From: Hypholoma sublateritium FD-334 SS-4 | Lineage: Eukaryota; Basidiomycota; Agaricomycetes; Agaricales; Strophariaceae | Length of the DNA stretch: 22,633 nucleotides | Direction of reading: 5' to 3' | Assembly (NCBI GenBank): GCA_000827495.1 | Contig: KN817575.1 | Span: 126,815-149,447, forward strand | The notes under the pieces: model-generated | What the model saw: the letters and a program-made list of their open reading frames with translations, nothing else | Told to the model about the DNA's origin: nothing | Database searches by the model: none | In this document: positions 1 through 8,900 of the stretch, one piece after another | How positions within the stretch are numbered: the stretch's first letter is position 1 | Layout: every line of letters starts with the position of its first letter | Translations under genes and position numbers: made by a program

Positions 1-158
1 CTACGTGTTCGTCTGAGGTCAGTACTTCTCACTACCTATTCTTTTATTCACATACTTATTACTCCTTACCTGTAGACTTACTGCGTGCATCTACAGGTAG
101 ATTAATACAGCTGTTTACACTCTACGTGTTCGTCTGAGACTTACTGCGTGCATCTACA
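1..158 (+). repeat. 5' LTR, partial, with a rearranged duplicated end
   Basis: Bases 1-95 match 6046-6140 of the 3' LTR exactly, ending in ...ATCTACA. Instead of the primer-binding site, an 18-base spacer begins at 96. Then a second, shortened copy of the LTR end (113-158) follows: 113-138 matches 6037-6062, 139-158 matches 6121-6140, and the 58 bases between these are missing. The primer-binding site starts at 159, directly after the second copy. The functional end of this LTR is therefore 158 and the LTR terminus is duplicated. The left part of the LTR is outside the window. Confidence 0.85.
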
Positions 159-175
159 GGTTATGGGCCCCGTGC
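159..175 (+). promoter_or_regulatory. Primer-binding site complementary to initiator tRNA-Met anticodon arm
   Basis: The sequence GGTTATGGGCCCCGTGC directly follows the LTR terminus. Its reverse complement contains GGGGCCCATAACC, the anticodon stem-loop of an initiator tRNA-Met: GC-rich stem, CCCATAA loop with CAT anticodon, then CC. It does not look like a tRNA 3' CCA end. Drosophila copia and yeast relatives are known to use a half-tRNA cut in the anticodon arm in this way, so the same priming mode is inferred here. Confidence 0.8.
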
Positions 176-278
176 AACTCTAGTCAAAGAATAATCGAAC
201 ACACATATCATTGCCTAGGCTCGCAATACTTACAAAACTAAACATACACTACTACACTCACCGCAACTCAACTCAAAG

Positions 279-2158
279 ATGTCAACGAAAGGTCTGAGCG
301 GCTCGTCACCGCCTGCCTTCCATGAATCTGAGAAGTTTGATGGGACAAACTACCTAGAATGGAGTGAGAAGATAATGATGACGTGCAGGGTCCGTGGGGC
401 GAGAGGATATCTCATGGGAACGATCCCATGCCCGACAGCTGTGGGAGAATCCGAGTCAGTTGTGCTACCCGAAAAACCATTGTTACCATCCGTGGACACA
501 CCGTGGACATCCAGCAATCCATCTTGGGATGAATGGGACGCACGCGATGCCTGGTGCCTCATGGCTATCTGCCAGAATGTCAAGAACACCGTTGGTCTCG
601 GCATCAAGACGGACAGTACTGCAGCCGTGGCGTGGAACTCCATTACCACGCGCTACAAAACATCCACGGATATCGCGCGCATTTACGCACAGCGAGAGCT
701 CCGAAGCAAGAGACTCAATGAAGGCGATGATCTTATCGCACACATCTCGGATCTCCACACCAAACACAACTACGCAAACGCTATGGGCGCAAAGATTGAC
801 GATGCCGACTTTAGGGAGATAATTCTGTCCTCCCTCCCATTGTCGTGGGATCCAATCATCTCCACTCTCACGCCCACCCAATCTTCTGTCGACACCATCA
901 TTAGATTGGAAATGCAATGGTCTCGCATCCGTCGCAACACAAAACCAGTTACTTCTAGCACGTCAGCCACTGCGCTCAAGGCATACGCCAAGTCTGAGGC
1001 ATACGCCAAGAAACAGTGCACCAATCCAAATTGCAACCGGAAGGGGCACCTTATTGCGGACTGCTACTGGAAGGGCGGAGGAAAGGAGGGATCATTTCCT
1101 CCTGGTTTCGGTCAACGTGGCGGAGCTACTGGATCTGCAGCAGCCATTGCTAACCCGAGCACGGACACCCCAATCGCAAACACGGCCATTGTCGAGAAAG
1201 CGTATGCATTGATGGCGAACATCCCACTGGTCGACTGGCAGGAAGTCAAGCAGACCGTCGAGATCAGCGACATATATGTGCCGACAGTCGAGGAACTCCC
1301 AATCGACTCCGAGGATATTGGCTCCGCAGTAGGCCTCCTCCCATTCCATCCAGACATCCCTCCTGATAAAGCACTGGACAGCTTTAACACGACCAGCGAA
1401 TATGTCATGTCCGGCATCCCGGATGTGGCTGACAAGGAAAATTTCAGGGAGACTGCGATGATGGCGGGGAACAGCGGGACTGGGCTAGATACTCTTACCT
1501 ACGCTGACTCTGGGGCAAGCAACCACTGCTTCGCTAATAAATCGGACTTCTCCACCTATGAACCTTTCCATGATCTTCAGGAAGGACAAGCCGCAAGCAA
1601 GTCAGCTCATTTCAAGATCCACGGAAAGGGAACAGTCGTAAAAACCTACGAATCCGACCACAAACGGGCGCTAATGACCTTTACAAATGCACTACATACC
1701 CCCGATTTCGCAGCGAATCTTATCTCAATCAGTTGCTTTGACACCGCTGGATACAATGTTAATTTTGGTGGAGGATGTGCTCGCATCATCGACCCAAAGG
1801 GAGACGAAGCTCTTTCAGTTAAACTTGTTAATGGAATGTATGTATTCCAGGATGCAACACGTGACACCACAGCAATGCCCGCTTGGTCACACGAGAAAGC
1901 CACTTCAATTGAAAATTGGCACCGACGATTCTGCCACTTCGGGACACGGACAATCAAGGAAATGTCCTCAAAGAACCTCGTTGACGGGCTTGACATCAAA
2001 CCGGATAAAGAGGAGCTCGGCAGCTGTGAAGACTGCATTTTCGGCAAGCATGCTTCACGGCCTTACGACGAGGTTGTCACCCCAGAGACTGAGCTACTCG
2101 AGCGCGTACACATGGATCTTTGGGGTCCTGCATGTGTCAAATCTAACGGTGGTGCATC
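279..2158 (+). pseudogene. Copia polyprotein, part 1: Gag, zinc knuckle, protease, integrase N-terminus
   Basis: This is the 5' part of the Gag-Pol frame, starting at the first ATG after the leader. The N-terminus (residues 1-230, with FDGTNYLEWSEKI near the start) is of the copia Gag (UBN2/DUF4219) type. A CCHC zinc knuckle lies at residues 247-262, with unusual spacing C-x4-C-x4-H-x4-C in place of C-x2-C. The aspartic protease active site is D410-S-G-A. The integrase zinc-binding part is H548-x4-H553 ... C583-x2-C586, followed by the first catalytic Asp, D613, in HMDLWGP. The frame is intact to 2158 and is then interrupted by a nested element, inside which translation would stop at 2184-2186. 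Gag would form the particle, protease would cut the polyprotein, and integrase would insert the cDNA. Confidence 0.93.
2150..2158 (+). repeat. Left 9-bp target-site duplication of nested element
   Basis: TGGTGCATC is repeated exactly at 3049-3057, on the other side of the 890-bp insert. The flanking bases differ (G/C here, T/G there), so the duplication is 9 bases long. Confidence 0.8.
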
Positions 2159-3048
2159 CACAAGTAGCCGCTGTCTGCATGTATGAAGCTGGGTAGTTAC
2201 CTAAGTAGAGAGATATATCCACAGCGGAAACTGCCCACTGGGCAACTCATGCATGCTCTGCCTGCTAAATGGCTACGTTTTGAGTGCTATGATGTGCCTT
2301 TTGCAGTGCTGTGCTTATTTGTTTGCACATTGATGTGCATCAAAAGCCAATGTGTGACCTGTTGCTTGCCTCTATTTACATTGTGCGGGCTCACACATGT
2401 CATATTCTGGCCTCAAATCCAAACAAATGTAAATAATAGCCATCAGCCCAGGCCTAGCATGGGAATAACATCCAGGCCCAAAATGGAAGGCCAAGCTGGA
2501 CTTTGCCAAATCCAGCCCAAGTCCATCTTTTGGGCAGTAGCACATGAGATTCCAAAGTCATCTAATCTAGTTGATATCTAGCTGATAAAAGGCCCTTATC
2601 TCATTGTTTTGTGCATAGACCACTAAATTTCTTTCCATATACAGATAGTTTATGAATTTTAGGGAATTTTAAAAAATATTTCATAATTTTCTGAGGTGGT
2701 CAATTTTGCAAATAGGCAGCTGTTCAAAAATTCATTTTGCATTTTACCAAATAAGGAAGCCGCCTACAGTGATGATTTTGGTATATTTGGATAGCTCTGA
2801 ATTTTCTGCTAATTTAACAATTTTTTTCTCNTTTTTCTATTTTTAGACTAGCTTATGTAAGATCATTGCTGCCACATTAGGAAACAGTGGCAAGTGCCCA
2901 TTTCATGCATGTGGGAGTGGGCCTTGGGCAACTGCCCTATGATGTATCAGTGGGCAACTTCCCAAGGCTTTGGGCAGTTTCCACTGTGGATATATCACTC
3001 TACTTAGGCAACTACCATGGGTTGATACATGAAAACAGCAGCCATGGT
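2159..3048. mobile_element. Non-autonomous DNA transposon (MITE-like) nested in the copia integrase
   Basis: Long imperfect terminal inverted repeats bound the insert (2159-2237 and 2971-3048). The best block, TAGTTACCTAAGTAGAG on the left, recurs inverted on the right with one or two changes and continues through GATATATCCACAG and GGAAACTGCCCA. The flanks carry the 9-base direct repeat TGGTGCATC at 2150-2158 and 3049-3057. Removing the insert plus one copy rejoins the integrase in frame and gives normal copia spacing between the catalytic residues, which fixes the boundaries. Subterminal TGGGCAAC/TTGGGCAGTT motifs recur near both ends and the middle is AT-rich. No transposase was found. A 9-bp duplication with long TIRs suggests a Mutator-like (MULE) origin; hAT or KDZ (8-9 bp) is possible. 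Confidence 0.88.
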
Positions 3049-3057
3049 TGGTGCATC
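3049..3057 (+). repeat. Right 9-bp target-site duplication of nested element
   Basis: Second copy of TGGTGCATC. The integrase frame resumes at 3058 as the third base of the codon begun at 2157-2158. Confidence 0.8.
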
Positions 3058-4042
3058 GTACACCCTATTCATGACTGATGGGGCTAGCTCAATGCGAAAG
3101 GAGTTCTTTTTCAGCGAGAAAACGGCCGAGGTAGTTCTGCAGGCAGTCATGGAGTACGTTGCAGAGGCGGAAACACAAACTGGAAAACGTGTCAAGTGCT
3201 TCCACATGGATAACGGACGAGAGTTTCTCAACAGCGTACTTGAAGCTTTCTGTCGCGAAAAGGGAATCCGTATCGAGACACCAGCACCTTATGCACATGC
3301 TGGAAATGGTGTAGCTGAACGTACCAACCGCACAGTCCTCGAGGCCGTTCGATGCATCCGCTCAGATTCTAATCTCCCACCTTCCTACTGGGCAGAAATC
3401 ATCGCAGCAGTCATCTACGTGTTGAACCTCATGCCGTCGCGTTGTCACCCAGGTCAGATCCCTGCGGAGCGATGGTTTGGGAAGCGCCAGGATGTGTCTC
3501 ACCTTTGCGCCATAGGATCTACGGCATACGCAAAGGTTCCGAAGGAAACAAACCCCTCCAAACTTGAACCCACCTCGGTCAAATACACGCTCATTGGATA
3601 TTTTGGGCGAGACACATACAAACTGCTTGACCGTGCTACCGGGAAGATTGTCAAGGCACAAAATGTAATATTTGAGGAAGGATCTGGCCACCGCACACTG
3701 TTTGACCAACAGGCTCTGCACGACAAGCCGATCTTCGAAGATGAGATCAACGTTGATGCCGCAGCCACACAGCCACCACCCCACGTTCCTGCCAACGTCG
3801 ACTTACCCAGTGTCGAGATACCGCAGGCGCCCATTGTGCCAAACGCGGCTAACATCATACGCCCTCAGTACCCTATTGCTCCACGCCAACAGCTTATCCT
3901 ACCCATACAGCAACCACGCAATGTGCAGCTGTTTAACCTCCAACAACCCGTGCAGTCGCCGGAACCTCCAGCTCAACCTCGACGGTCAACTAGGGTTGGT
4001 ATTCCCACAGCCGCGGTGCTTGAATCGCGTGAGTCGCAGTCA
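3058..4042 (+). pseudogene. Copia polyprotein, part 2: integrase core and C-terminal linker
   Basis: The frame continues after the nested element. The second catalytic Asp lies in HMDNGREF (codon 3209-3211) and the catalytic Glu in GVAERTNRT (codon 3317-3319). This gives the D-x35-E spacing typical of retroviral-type integrases. With the insert removed the first two Asp are separated by 64 residues, also normal. After the core comes the GKO-type region (IGYFGRDTYKLLD, RATGKIVKAQNVIFEEGSG) and a proline/glutamine-rich linker ending in PPAQPRRSTRVGIP. Such a linker is usual before the copia reverse transcriptase. An in-frame TGA at 4043-4045 ends this segment. The local ATG at 3029 lies inside the nested element and is not a true start. 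Confidence 0.92.
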
Positions 4043-4045
4043 TGA

Positions 4046-5113
4046 GAGGCTGAAGCATGGGAGAGGGGAGATGAATGGGCTAAGGGCAAGGATCGGGCAC
4101 ACGTGGCAGTGGTACCGACATACGATATGGATCTCGAAGCATCGGAATTCCAGGCCATCCATCTCGAAGGATTCCAGACTGATCTTGATGATTACGTTGC
4201 ACTACTCGCAAAAACAGACCTTGAGACATATCTCCCGAAGTCGTACAAAGACGCCATGACCCTTGAAGACCTTTGGATGCCGCCGATGGAAGCAGAAATG
4301 GCCGTTATGGGGAAAAGGGGAGTTTTCACCAAGATGGCCAGACCAAAGGACAGACAAGTCGTTGGATTGAAATGGATCTACAGTTTCAAGTTCAACTCGG
4401 AAGGCGAGATCATCCGACGAAAGGCACGCCTTGTTGCGCAGGGATATAACCAAATTCCTGGTGTTGACTTCAACAAAACTTATGCAGCCGTCGCTCGCCT
4501 CGAATCAATGCGAATGTGCATAGCGATTACAGCTCACCTTGGACTCAGACTATGGCAGATCGATTTTGTCGCCGCGTACCTGAATAGCGAGAACAAATAC
4601 GACGTCTACACGGAGCAGGCTCCAGGGTTCATCATCCCAGGGGAGGAAGAGCTCGTTTACAAGGCAAACAAAACCGTTTACGGAATGATGGCTGGTGCAC
4701 ACGACTGGGAGGACGAGCTCTCAGGAACCTACGATTCTCTCGGGTACTATCAGTCGAAAGCAGATCCATGTGTACGACACCGTGTCATCAACGGAGAATA
4801 CACGCTCAATGTCACCTATACTGACGACGTTATCGGAGGATCCACAAGCAGGGCTGAGGAGCTTAGAGCAATTGGTGAGCTCGAAAGCGCCTACGATATC
4901 AAGCGGTTGGAGGATGATGAAAATGATGGACGCCTCATCCTGGGCATGAAGCTCACATGCGACGAGAAGACAGGTACAATAACACTCTCACAGCGACCGT
5001 ACTTCGAGCGACTGCTCAAAAAATGGGGAATGAGTGATTGTAACCCCAAATACACACCACTGCAGCTCGGTATCGACCTGTCATTAAAAGACTGCGCAGA
5101 AACACCCGAGCAA
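4046..5113 (+). pseudogene. Copia polyprotein, part 3: reverse transcriptase
   Basis: Same frame as the integrase segment, running from the TGA at 4043-4045 to a second TGA at 5114-5116. The copia reverse transcriptase (RVT_2) is clear: GLKWIYSFKFNSEGEIIRRKARLVAQGYNQ is split here into its hallmarks VGLKWIYSFK and RRKARLVAQGYNQIPGVDF, then the first catalytic Asp in RLWQIDFVAAYLNSE, KTVYGMMAGAHDWEDEL (the LYGLKQAPR-W region), and the YxDD box as YTDDVIGGS (TAT at 4817, Asp codons 4823-4828). YTDD is a variant of the more common YVDD/YADD. A GTG at 4103 lies in this segment but nothing suggests it is a start. All motifs survive, so the loss of function is recent and lies in the stops and the nested element. 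Confidence 0.93.
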
Positions 5114-5116
5114 TGA

Positions 5117-5803
5117 AGCTTCATGGCTGACAAACCTTATCGTGAAGTACTTGGAGGTGTTATGTGGGGACAGGTTGGTACACGAAAGGACTTATCATAC
5201 GCCGTCAACCTCCTCGCCCGTTTCCAAATCAACCCAGGACCCGCGCACTGGCATGCACTAATGCACGTCCTTGCATATATCAAAGCCACCCTCCACTACA
5301 AACTGTCTTACTACCGTGGCACCACCGACGGTCTGAAGCCCATCGGGTACGTTGATGCTGATTACGCTGGAGATCTCCTTGACACCGGACGATCCACCGG
5401 TGCTTATGTGTTTATGATGGCTGGAGGAGCCGTTTGCTGGAGCTCAAAGCGTCAGGAGACCGTGGCACTGTCTACCATGGAGGCGGAGTATATGGCCACT
5501 AGCCGCGCATGCCAGCAAGCTGTTTGGATGTATTCCTTCATGCGGGAAGCCGGACTCAAGCAGCCTACACCAGCAATTTTATACAATGACAACACAGGCG
5601 CAATCGCGCTAACGGAGAGCCAGAAGGGCCACAAAAAGGCCAAGCACATTCACATCCGCTACCACTATATCCGGGAGCGAGTGGGTGAGGGTGATGTTTG
5701 TGTCATTCATGTCCCATCCGCCGACAACCTCGCGGACTTACTCACCAAGCCGCTTTCTCGCGAAGCCACCGAATATCAAGGATCCAAACTCGGCCTATTC
5801 TGA
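5117..5803 (+). pseudogene. Copia polyprotein, part 4: RNase H and C-terminus
   Basis: The frame continues after the TGA at 5114-5116, with PYREVLGGVMWGQVGTRKDL and the connection region (LARFQINPGPAHWHAL). RNase H follows with its acidic residues: Asp in YVDADYAGD, Glu in STMEAEYMA, Asp in YNDNTGAIAL, and the C-terminal Asp in SADNLADLLTKPL. HIRYHYIRE, a copia hallmark, lies between the last two. The natural stop TGA at 5801-5803 is 35 bases before the 3' LTR. RNase H removes the RNA template during cDNA synthesis. The ATG at 5123 is internal and probably not used. Confidence 0.92.
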
Positions 5804-5831
5804 TGGAAGGATGGTCATGGTCATCACACTT

Positions 5832-5838
5832 AGGGGAG
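5832..5838 (+). promoter_or_regulatory. Polypurine tract
   Basis: AGGGGAG lies directly before the TGTTGAGGG start of the 3' LTR, where second-strand cDNA synthesis is primed. Confidence 0.7.
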
Positions 5839-6140
5839 TGTTGAGGGAAGCTAACGATGACCTCAAGGAGGCTCGTGAGCGATGCTACATTTATCTTTTA
5901 TTTCTTTTACTCTGATTCGGATCGAACGCGCGCGCTCGCTCCCCAGCNGCGCGCACTACTCTATCGCACCATCACACGGCGGCACTTGCCATGTGATGAG
6001 TATTTTCACCTTCGAGCGGAGTACTGTCCCTCAGCCGTTTACACTCTACGTGTTCGTCTGAGGTCAGTACTTCTCACTACCTATTCTTTTATTCACATAC
6101 TTATTACTCCTTACCTGTAGACTTACTGCGTGCATCTACA
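5839..6140 (+). repeat. 3' LTR of copia element (302 bp)
   Basis: It starts TGTTGAGGG after the polypurine tract and ends ATCTACA, with TG...CA termini. The last 95 bases equal window bases 1-95. One N (5947) lies inside. No second copy of the first 207 bases is available in the window for comparison. Confidence 0.9.
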
Positions 6141-7015
6141 CATGGGAGCGCATGACAGGATGTGCAAGACGCACTCCGCCACGCACACCTACGCCGCGGC
6201 CTGCGATACATCTCTGGACTCCCCTCGAGTCTCTGGCACCGTGTCTGCACGTTCCCGGACGTGCATGCGCCGAAATAAGCGCCCGTCGGAGAGCGGCGCG
6301 TCAGCATGCCACTGATGCAGCATTCTAGAGCGCCCCTGACCTTTGTCGATGGGTTCATGCCAGCGATACCGGCGAATCTGACGGTGCGCGTCGACGTGCT
6401 CCCGGGGCACTCCCGCGCCCCCGGCGGCTGCACGCCCCGTGCCCAATATCTGTCTGTTTCTCTTAAATTTGGGGATATCAGTAAGTTAGTTGAGCTGGGG
6501 CGCGTCGCACTCACCGTGCAATTGATGAGTGCGCGTGCATGTGCATCCCGGACATCGGGCTGCGGTAGGCCATCGTCGGCGGGTGGGACGGCGCCCTCTG
6601 CGACAGCGACGGTGTGCGATTCTGTCGGGATTGTCCGTGCGCTGGCGGTCGGGGACAGGCTGCGAAAAACGTGAGTGGTACGCCCATGTCGTAGGGCGTC
6701 GAGAGACGTGGGACGGCGGCCTTGGCGACGACGAGGATACNTGTGACGTGGGTGGCCTTGGCCTCGCAGCGACGGGNAGCNAAGAGGGAGGCGGCGACGG
6801 AGGAGGGGCAGCNGCGAGGTGGCGACGGTCCACGGAGGACAGTGGNNAGAGGGACGAGCCTNGAGGACGGGTGAGCTGGCAGAGGAACTGAGGACTTTGC
6901 AACGAAAACGAGAATCCAGCGGAGCTTGAATGTCACGTGACTGCNTCGCGCGACGCGTCGTCTTTCNTTGATTGCTGATTATATACAACAGCCAGCTCCT
7001 CTACGTTCGGCGCTC
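6141..7015. other. GC-rich region without recognisable gene
   Basis: GC- and CpG-rich sequence with several N bases (6741-6966). Long open frames exist on both strands, including one of 294 codons on the minus strand, but they overlap each other and are rich in Arg, Pro, Ser and Ala. They match no family I know. This looks like the by-product of high GC content. It may be repeat-derived like the neighbouring sequence to the right. Confidence 0.5.
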
Positions 7016-7065
7016 GCAGCAGTGACGAATTTGCGAACTGCAGTTCGCAAATTCGTCACTGCTGC
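7016..7065. repeat. Perfect 50-bp palindrome
   Basis: Two 25-base arms (7016-7040 and 7041-7065) are exact reverse complements with no spacer. The centre reads GCGAACTGCAGTTCGC. No gene or element end was recognised beside it. Confidence 0.95.
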
Positions 7066-7319
7066 TATGTATGTCACGCTCTCACCCGCATCTGGACCGC
7101 TCTCACCCCCTGCTTTTGTCGCTCTTCCCTGCTCGCTGTCCCCCTTCCCTTGCCGCCGCCGCCGCCTGCTCGCCACTCGCGCCTTGATGCGCAGCCGGAC
7201 AAGAACGGGCATGCGGTGCGCTGGGCTTCCCCCATGCATGTCTCGCACGTCGCCGTCTCCTTTGGCAGGGTGGACTGGGCCCATTGCCCCGTCTCTGTGC
7301 TCGTGCTCGTCCCCACACT
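7066..7319. other. GC-rich sequence without recognisable gene
   Basis: CpG-rich and pyrimidine-rich on the + strand, with overlapping open frames on both strands that match no known family. Nothing specific was seen. Confidence 0.4.
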
Positions 7320-7870
7320 CCGCCGGCCCATTTCGAACGTGCCCACGCCGTCAACCCCGACATCCCCATACCGTGCGGTGACGATGACAACGGCGTCTCC
7401 CTCCTTGCCATCGTGGACTGACCTGGCTCCTCCCACCACCAATCTCCGCCCTCCATCATCACCACCGTCATCTCCAAAACCGACGCGACTTGTGACGCCG
7501 GAACCCCCGTGGATTAGGTGCGCGGCCCCGTTCCCAATTTGTGGCCCTGCTCCTGCGCGAGATGGGCAGAACATGTTCCATTGGGCACCACATCGCCAGC
7601 GGGGGCACAAATGAACGGACCCTCGCCCGTTCGAGCTTCGATGCTCGTGCGGGCGCTTTATCCGGCCCATCCACTCCACAAAACGGTGCATAGGAGCATG
7701 GGCTAGTACCAAGGCCCTCCCGGGTGCTCCTCCTTGCACATCCACCACTCTCCACACCCTGCAGACAGCTCACTGAACCATCGCCGCCACCGCTCAGGCC
7801 GTACATTACAACGACGCGCTCTCCAGGCCCCCTCCCCAGCGCCGCCATGTCAGGTGAAGTATCTCCCTTT
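7320..7870 (-). repeat. Repeat copy A, inverted relative to 12580-13127
   Basis: The reverse complement of this GC-rich block aligns with 12580-13127 over several hundred bases. Shared landmarks in order are GTACGGCCTGAG, CTGTCTGCAGG, GAGTGGTGGATG/ATACATG, CCTATGCG/CACC, GAGTGGATGGGC, a CGAACGGGC/CGAGCGGGC patch, GAGGGCGGAGRTTGGTGG, and GGCGTGGGC. Copy A keeps far more CpG. Open frames in it (minus strand) recur as patches in copy B, but in several frames at once, so the conservation is of nucleotides and not of a protein. It is probably an old, untyped dispersed element. Confidence 0.7.
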
Positions 7871-8584
7871 TCTCTGCTTGCCCCTTGCTCCATCAGCAAA
7901 TTCAGTTTTTTCCCATACTATGTCATAGTGATAGGCTAAAAATAATAGTGGCTGATATTTCCCCGGAGCTCTAGATTGATGTACCACGGTATTTCGACGT
8001 AAAATATAGACGCATTTGGGTGTATCATCTATTCTAGTGTACTATGGGGAGCAACAGGGTTACTATATAGTGCCTATAGAGTTATGCGGTTGCTGTTTAG
8101 TCTATATAGGCTGATGCAGTTGCTATTATACNCTATGTAGACGTATGCNACTACTATATCCACTATTAGACTCTTATTGGGTGATAATAATGTAATATCN
8201 CACANCAGATTAGGTANAAGTGAATATTTCTTGAATATTTCCAAACTATTTTATAGTACATGTTTTATCTACATAATGCCNTCNNGCGCTGTTCTCCCAA
8301 TNGCCCGCCGTCCGTCGTCGAAGGCCGAGACCAGCCTCTGGCACTGTGCGTGCACAAAGGTGGAGGCAGAGCAGACGCGCTGAGCGACGGCGTACGCGAT
8401 GCAGCCACAACAAATGCAGATGACGTGCACGGGCACCGCTCGTGGGTCAGTGCAGTCCCCAGCATTACAGATCATGTAGAGCGGCGGTGGTGGTATTCAA
8501 CGGGGAATGTCGCTCAAGTGAGCATTGAGGGCCGTGGCAGCGTCGATAGGCCGAGGAAGGGATGTACTCCCGCGCAAGTAATGC
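7871..8584. other. AT-rich block with TATAG motifs, then GC-rich sequence; no gene
   Basis: From about 7900 to 8280 the composition changes abruptly to AT-rich with recurrent CTATATAG/TATAG words (for example 8061-8110). The words resemble those at 10130-10330. Several N bases occur. From about 8290 it becomes GC-rich again. No coding family was recognised. Confidence 0.5.
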
Positions 8585-8900
8585 AGCCCTCGATGAGCTC
8601 GCGGTGGGCTCTGCGATGACTGCGCAGGCGCCGTCGCGGCATCCTTTGATCCAGAAGGGGTGGGGAAATGAGGAACGGAGCCCGCGCGAGCTTCGATGCT
8701 CGCGCAGGCGCCCTGGGCCGGTGGTGGGTGCTCAAAGATCCTGCCTGTTGCAAGCGGCGCCTGTACGAGCAGCAGTGCCCGCACAGGCGCCGTGGCGCCG
8801 TTTTTTTGGAGCTTTTTGGAGGTGAAGCGGCGGGGAGTGCCGAATATTGGCGTCTGCGCGAGCTCCGATGCTCGCACAGGCACCATGGCCGCGGTCACGG
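8585..8900. repeat. Cluster of degenerate repeats carrying a GAGC-N6-GCTC hairpin
   Basis: The word GCGAGCTTCGATGCTCGCGC (short inverted repeat GAGC...GCTC), followed by AGGCGCC, occurs at about 8690. Variants lie at about 8766 and 8857, and a half unit (CGCGCAGGCGCCGTCGCGG) at about 8622. Spacing is roughly 80-90 bases, like a decayed tandem array. A related copy lies at about 7628 inside repeat copy A, and a decayed one at about 12820 in copy B. A minus-strand frame (8497-8898) reads this as loosely repeating peptides, but no known protein is suggested. Confidence 0.6.

Larger units (their letters stand above)
1..6140 (+). mobile_element. Ty1/copia LTR retrotransposon, 5' end cut by window edge
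   Basis: The unit runs from a truncated 5' LTR through a primer-binding site, a single polyprotein frame, a polypurine stretch (5832-5838) and a complete 3' LTR. Domain order is Gag, zinc knuckle, aspartic protease, integrase, reverse transcriptase, RNase H. Integrase ahead of reverse transcriptase defines the copia superfamily and separates it from gypsy elements. The first 95 bases are identical to the last 95 bases of the 3' LTR, which suggests recent insertion. The copy is not functional as it stands: an 890-bp element is nested in the integrase and two TGA stops lie in the polyprotein frame. Without the nested insertion and one target-duplication copy the frame would be 4626 bases, a normal size for the family. 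The flanking target duplication cannot be checked because the left LTR end is outside the window. Confidence 0.95.

Noticed and set aside
2183..2581. Open frame inside the nested element
   Set aside because: No transposase features. It is an AT-rich chance frame over the TIR and interior.
4103..4105. GTG as a start for a separate reverse transcriptase gene
   Set aside because: It lies in the same frame as the polyprotein, and the coding sequence continues upstream to the TGA at 4043-4045.
6104..6988. 294-codon minus-strand open frame
   Set aside because: It overlaps the copia LTR, contains many N-derived unknown residues, is low in complexity and matches no family. Frames in high-GC sequence are long by chance.
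7074..7757. Minus-strand frame sharing a VVGGARS peptide with a + strand frame at 12762-13091
   Set aside because: The match reflects nucleotide homology of the two repeat copies. Other frames show equal matches (for example MYGLSGGGD against VGYGLSGSGD), so it does not point to a protein.
8497..8898. Minus-strand frame with loosely repeating RASxLAQAP-like peptides
   Set aside because: Explained by the underlying hairpin repeats; both strands read similarly.
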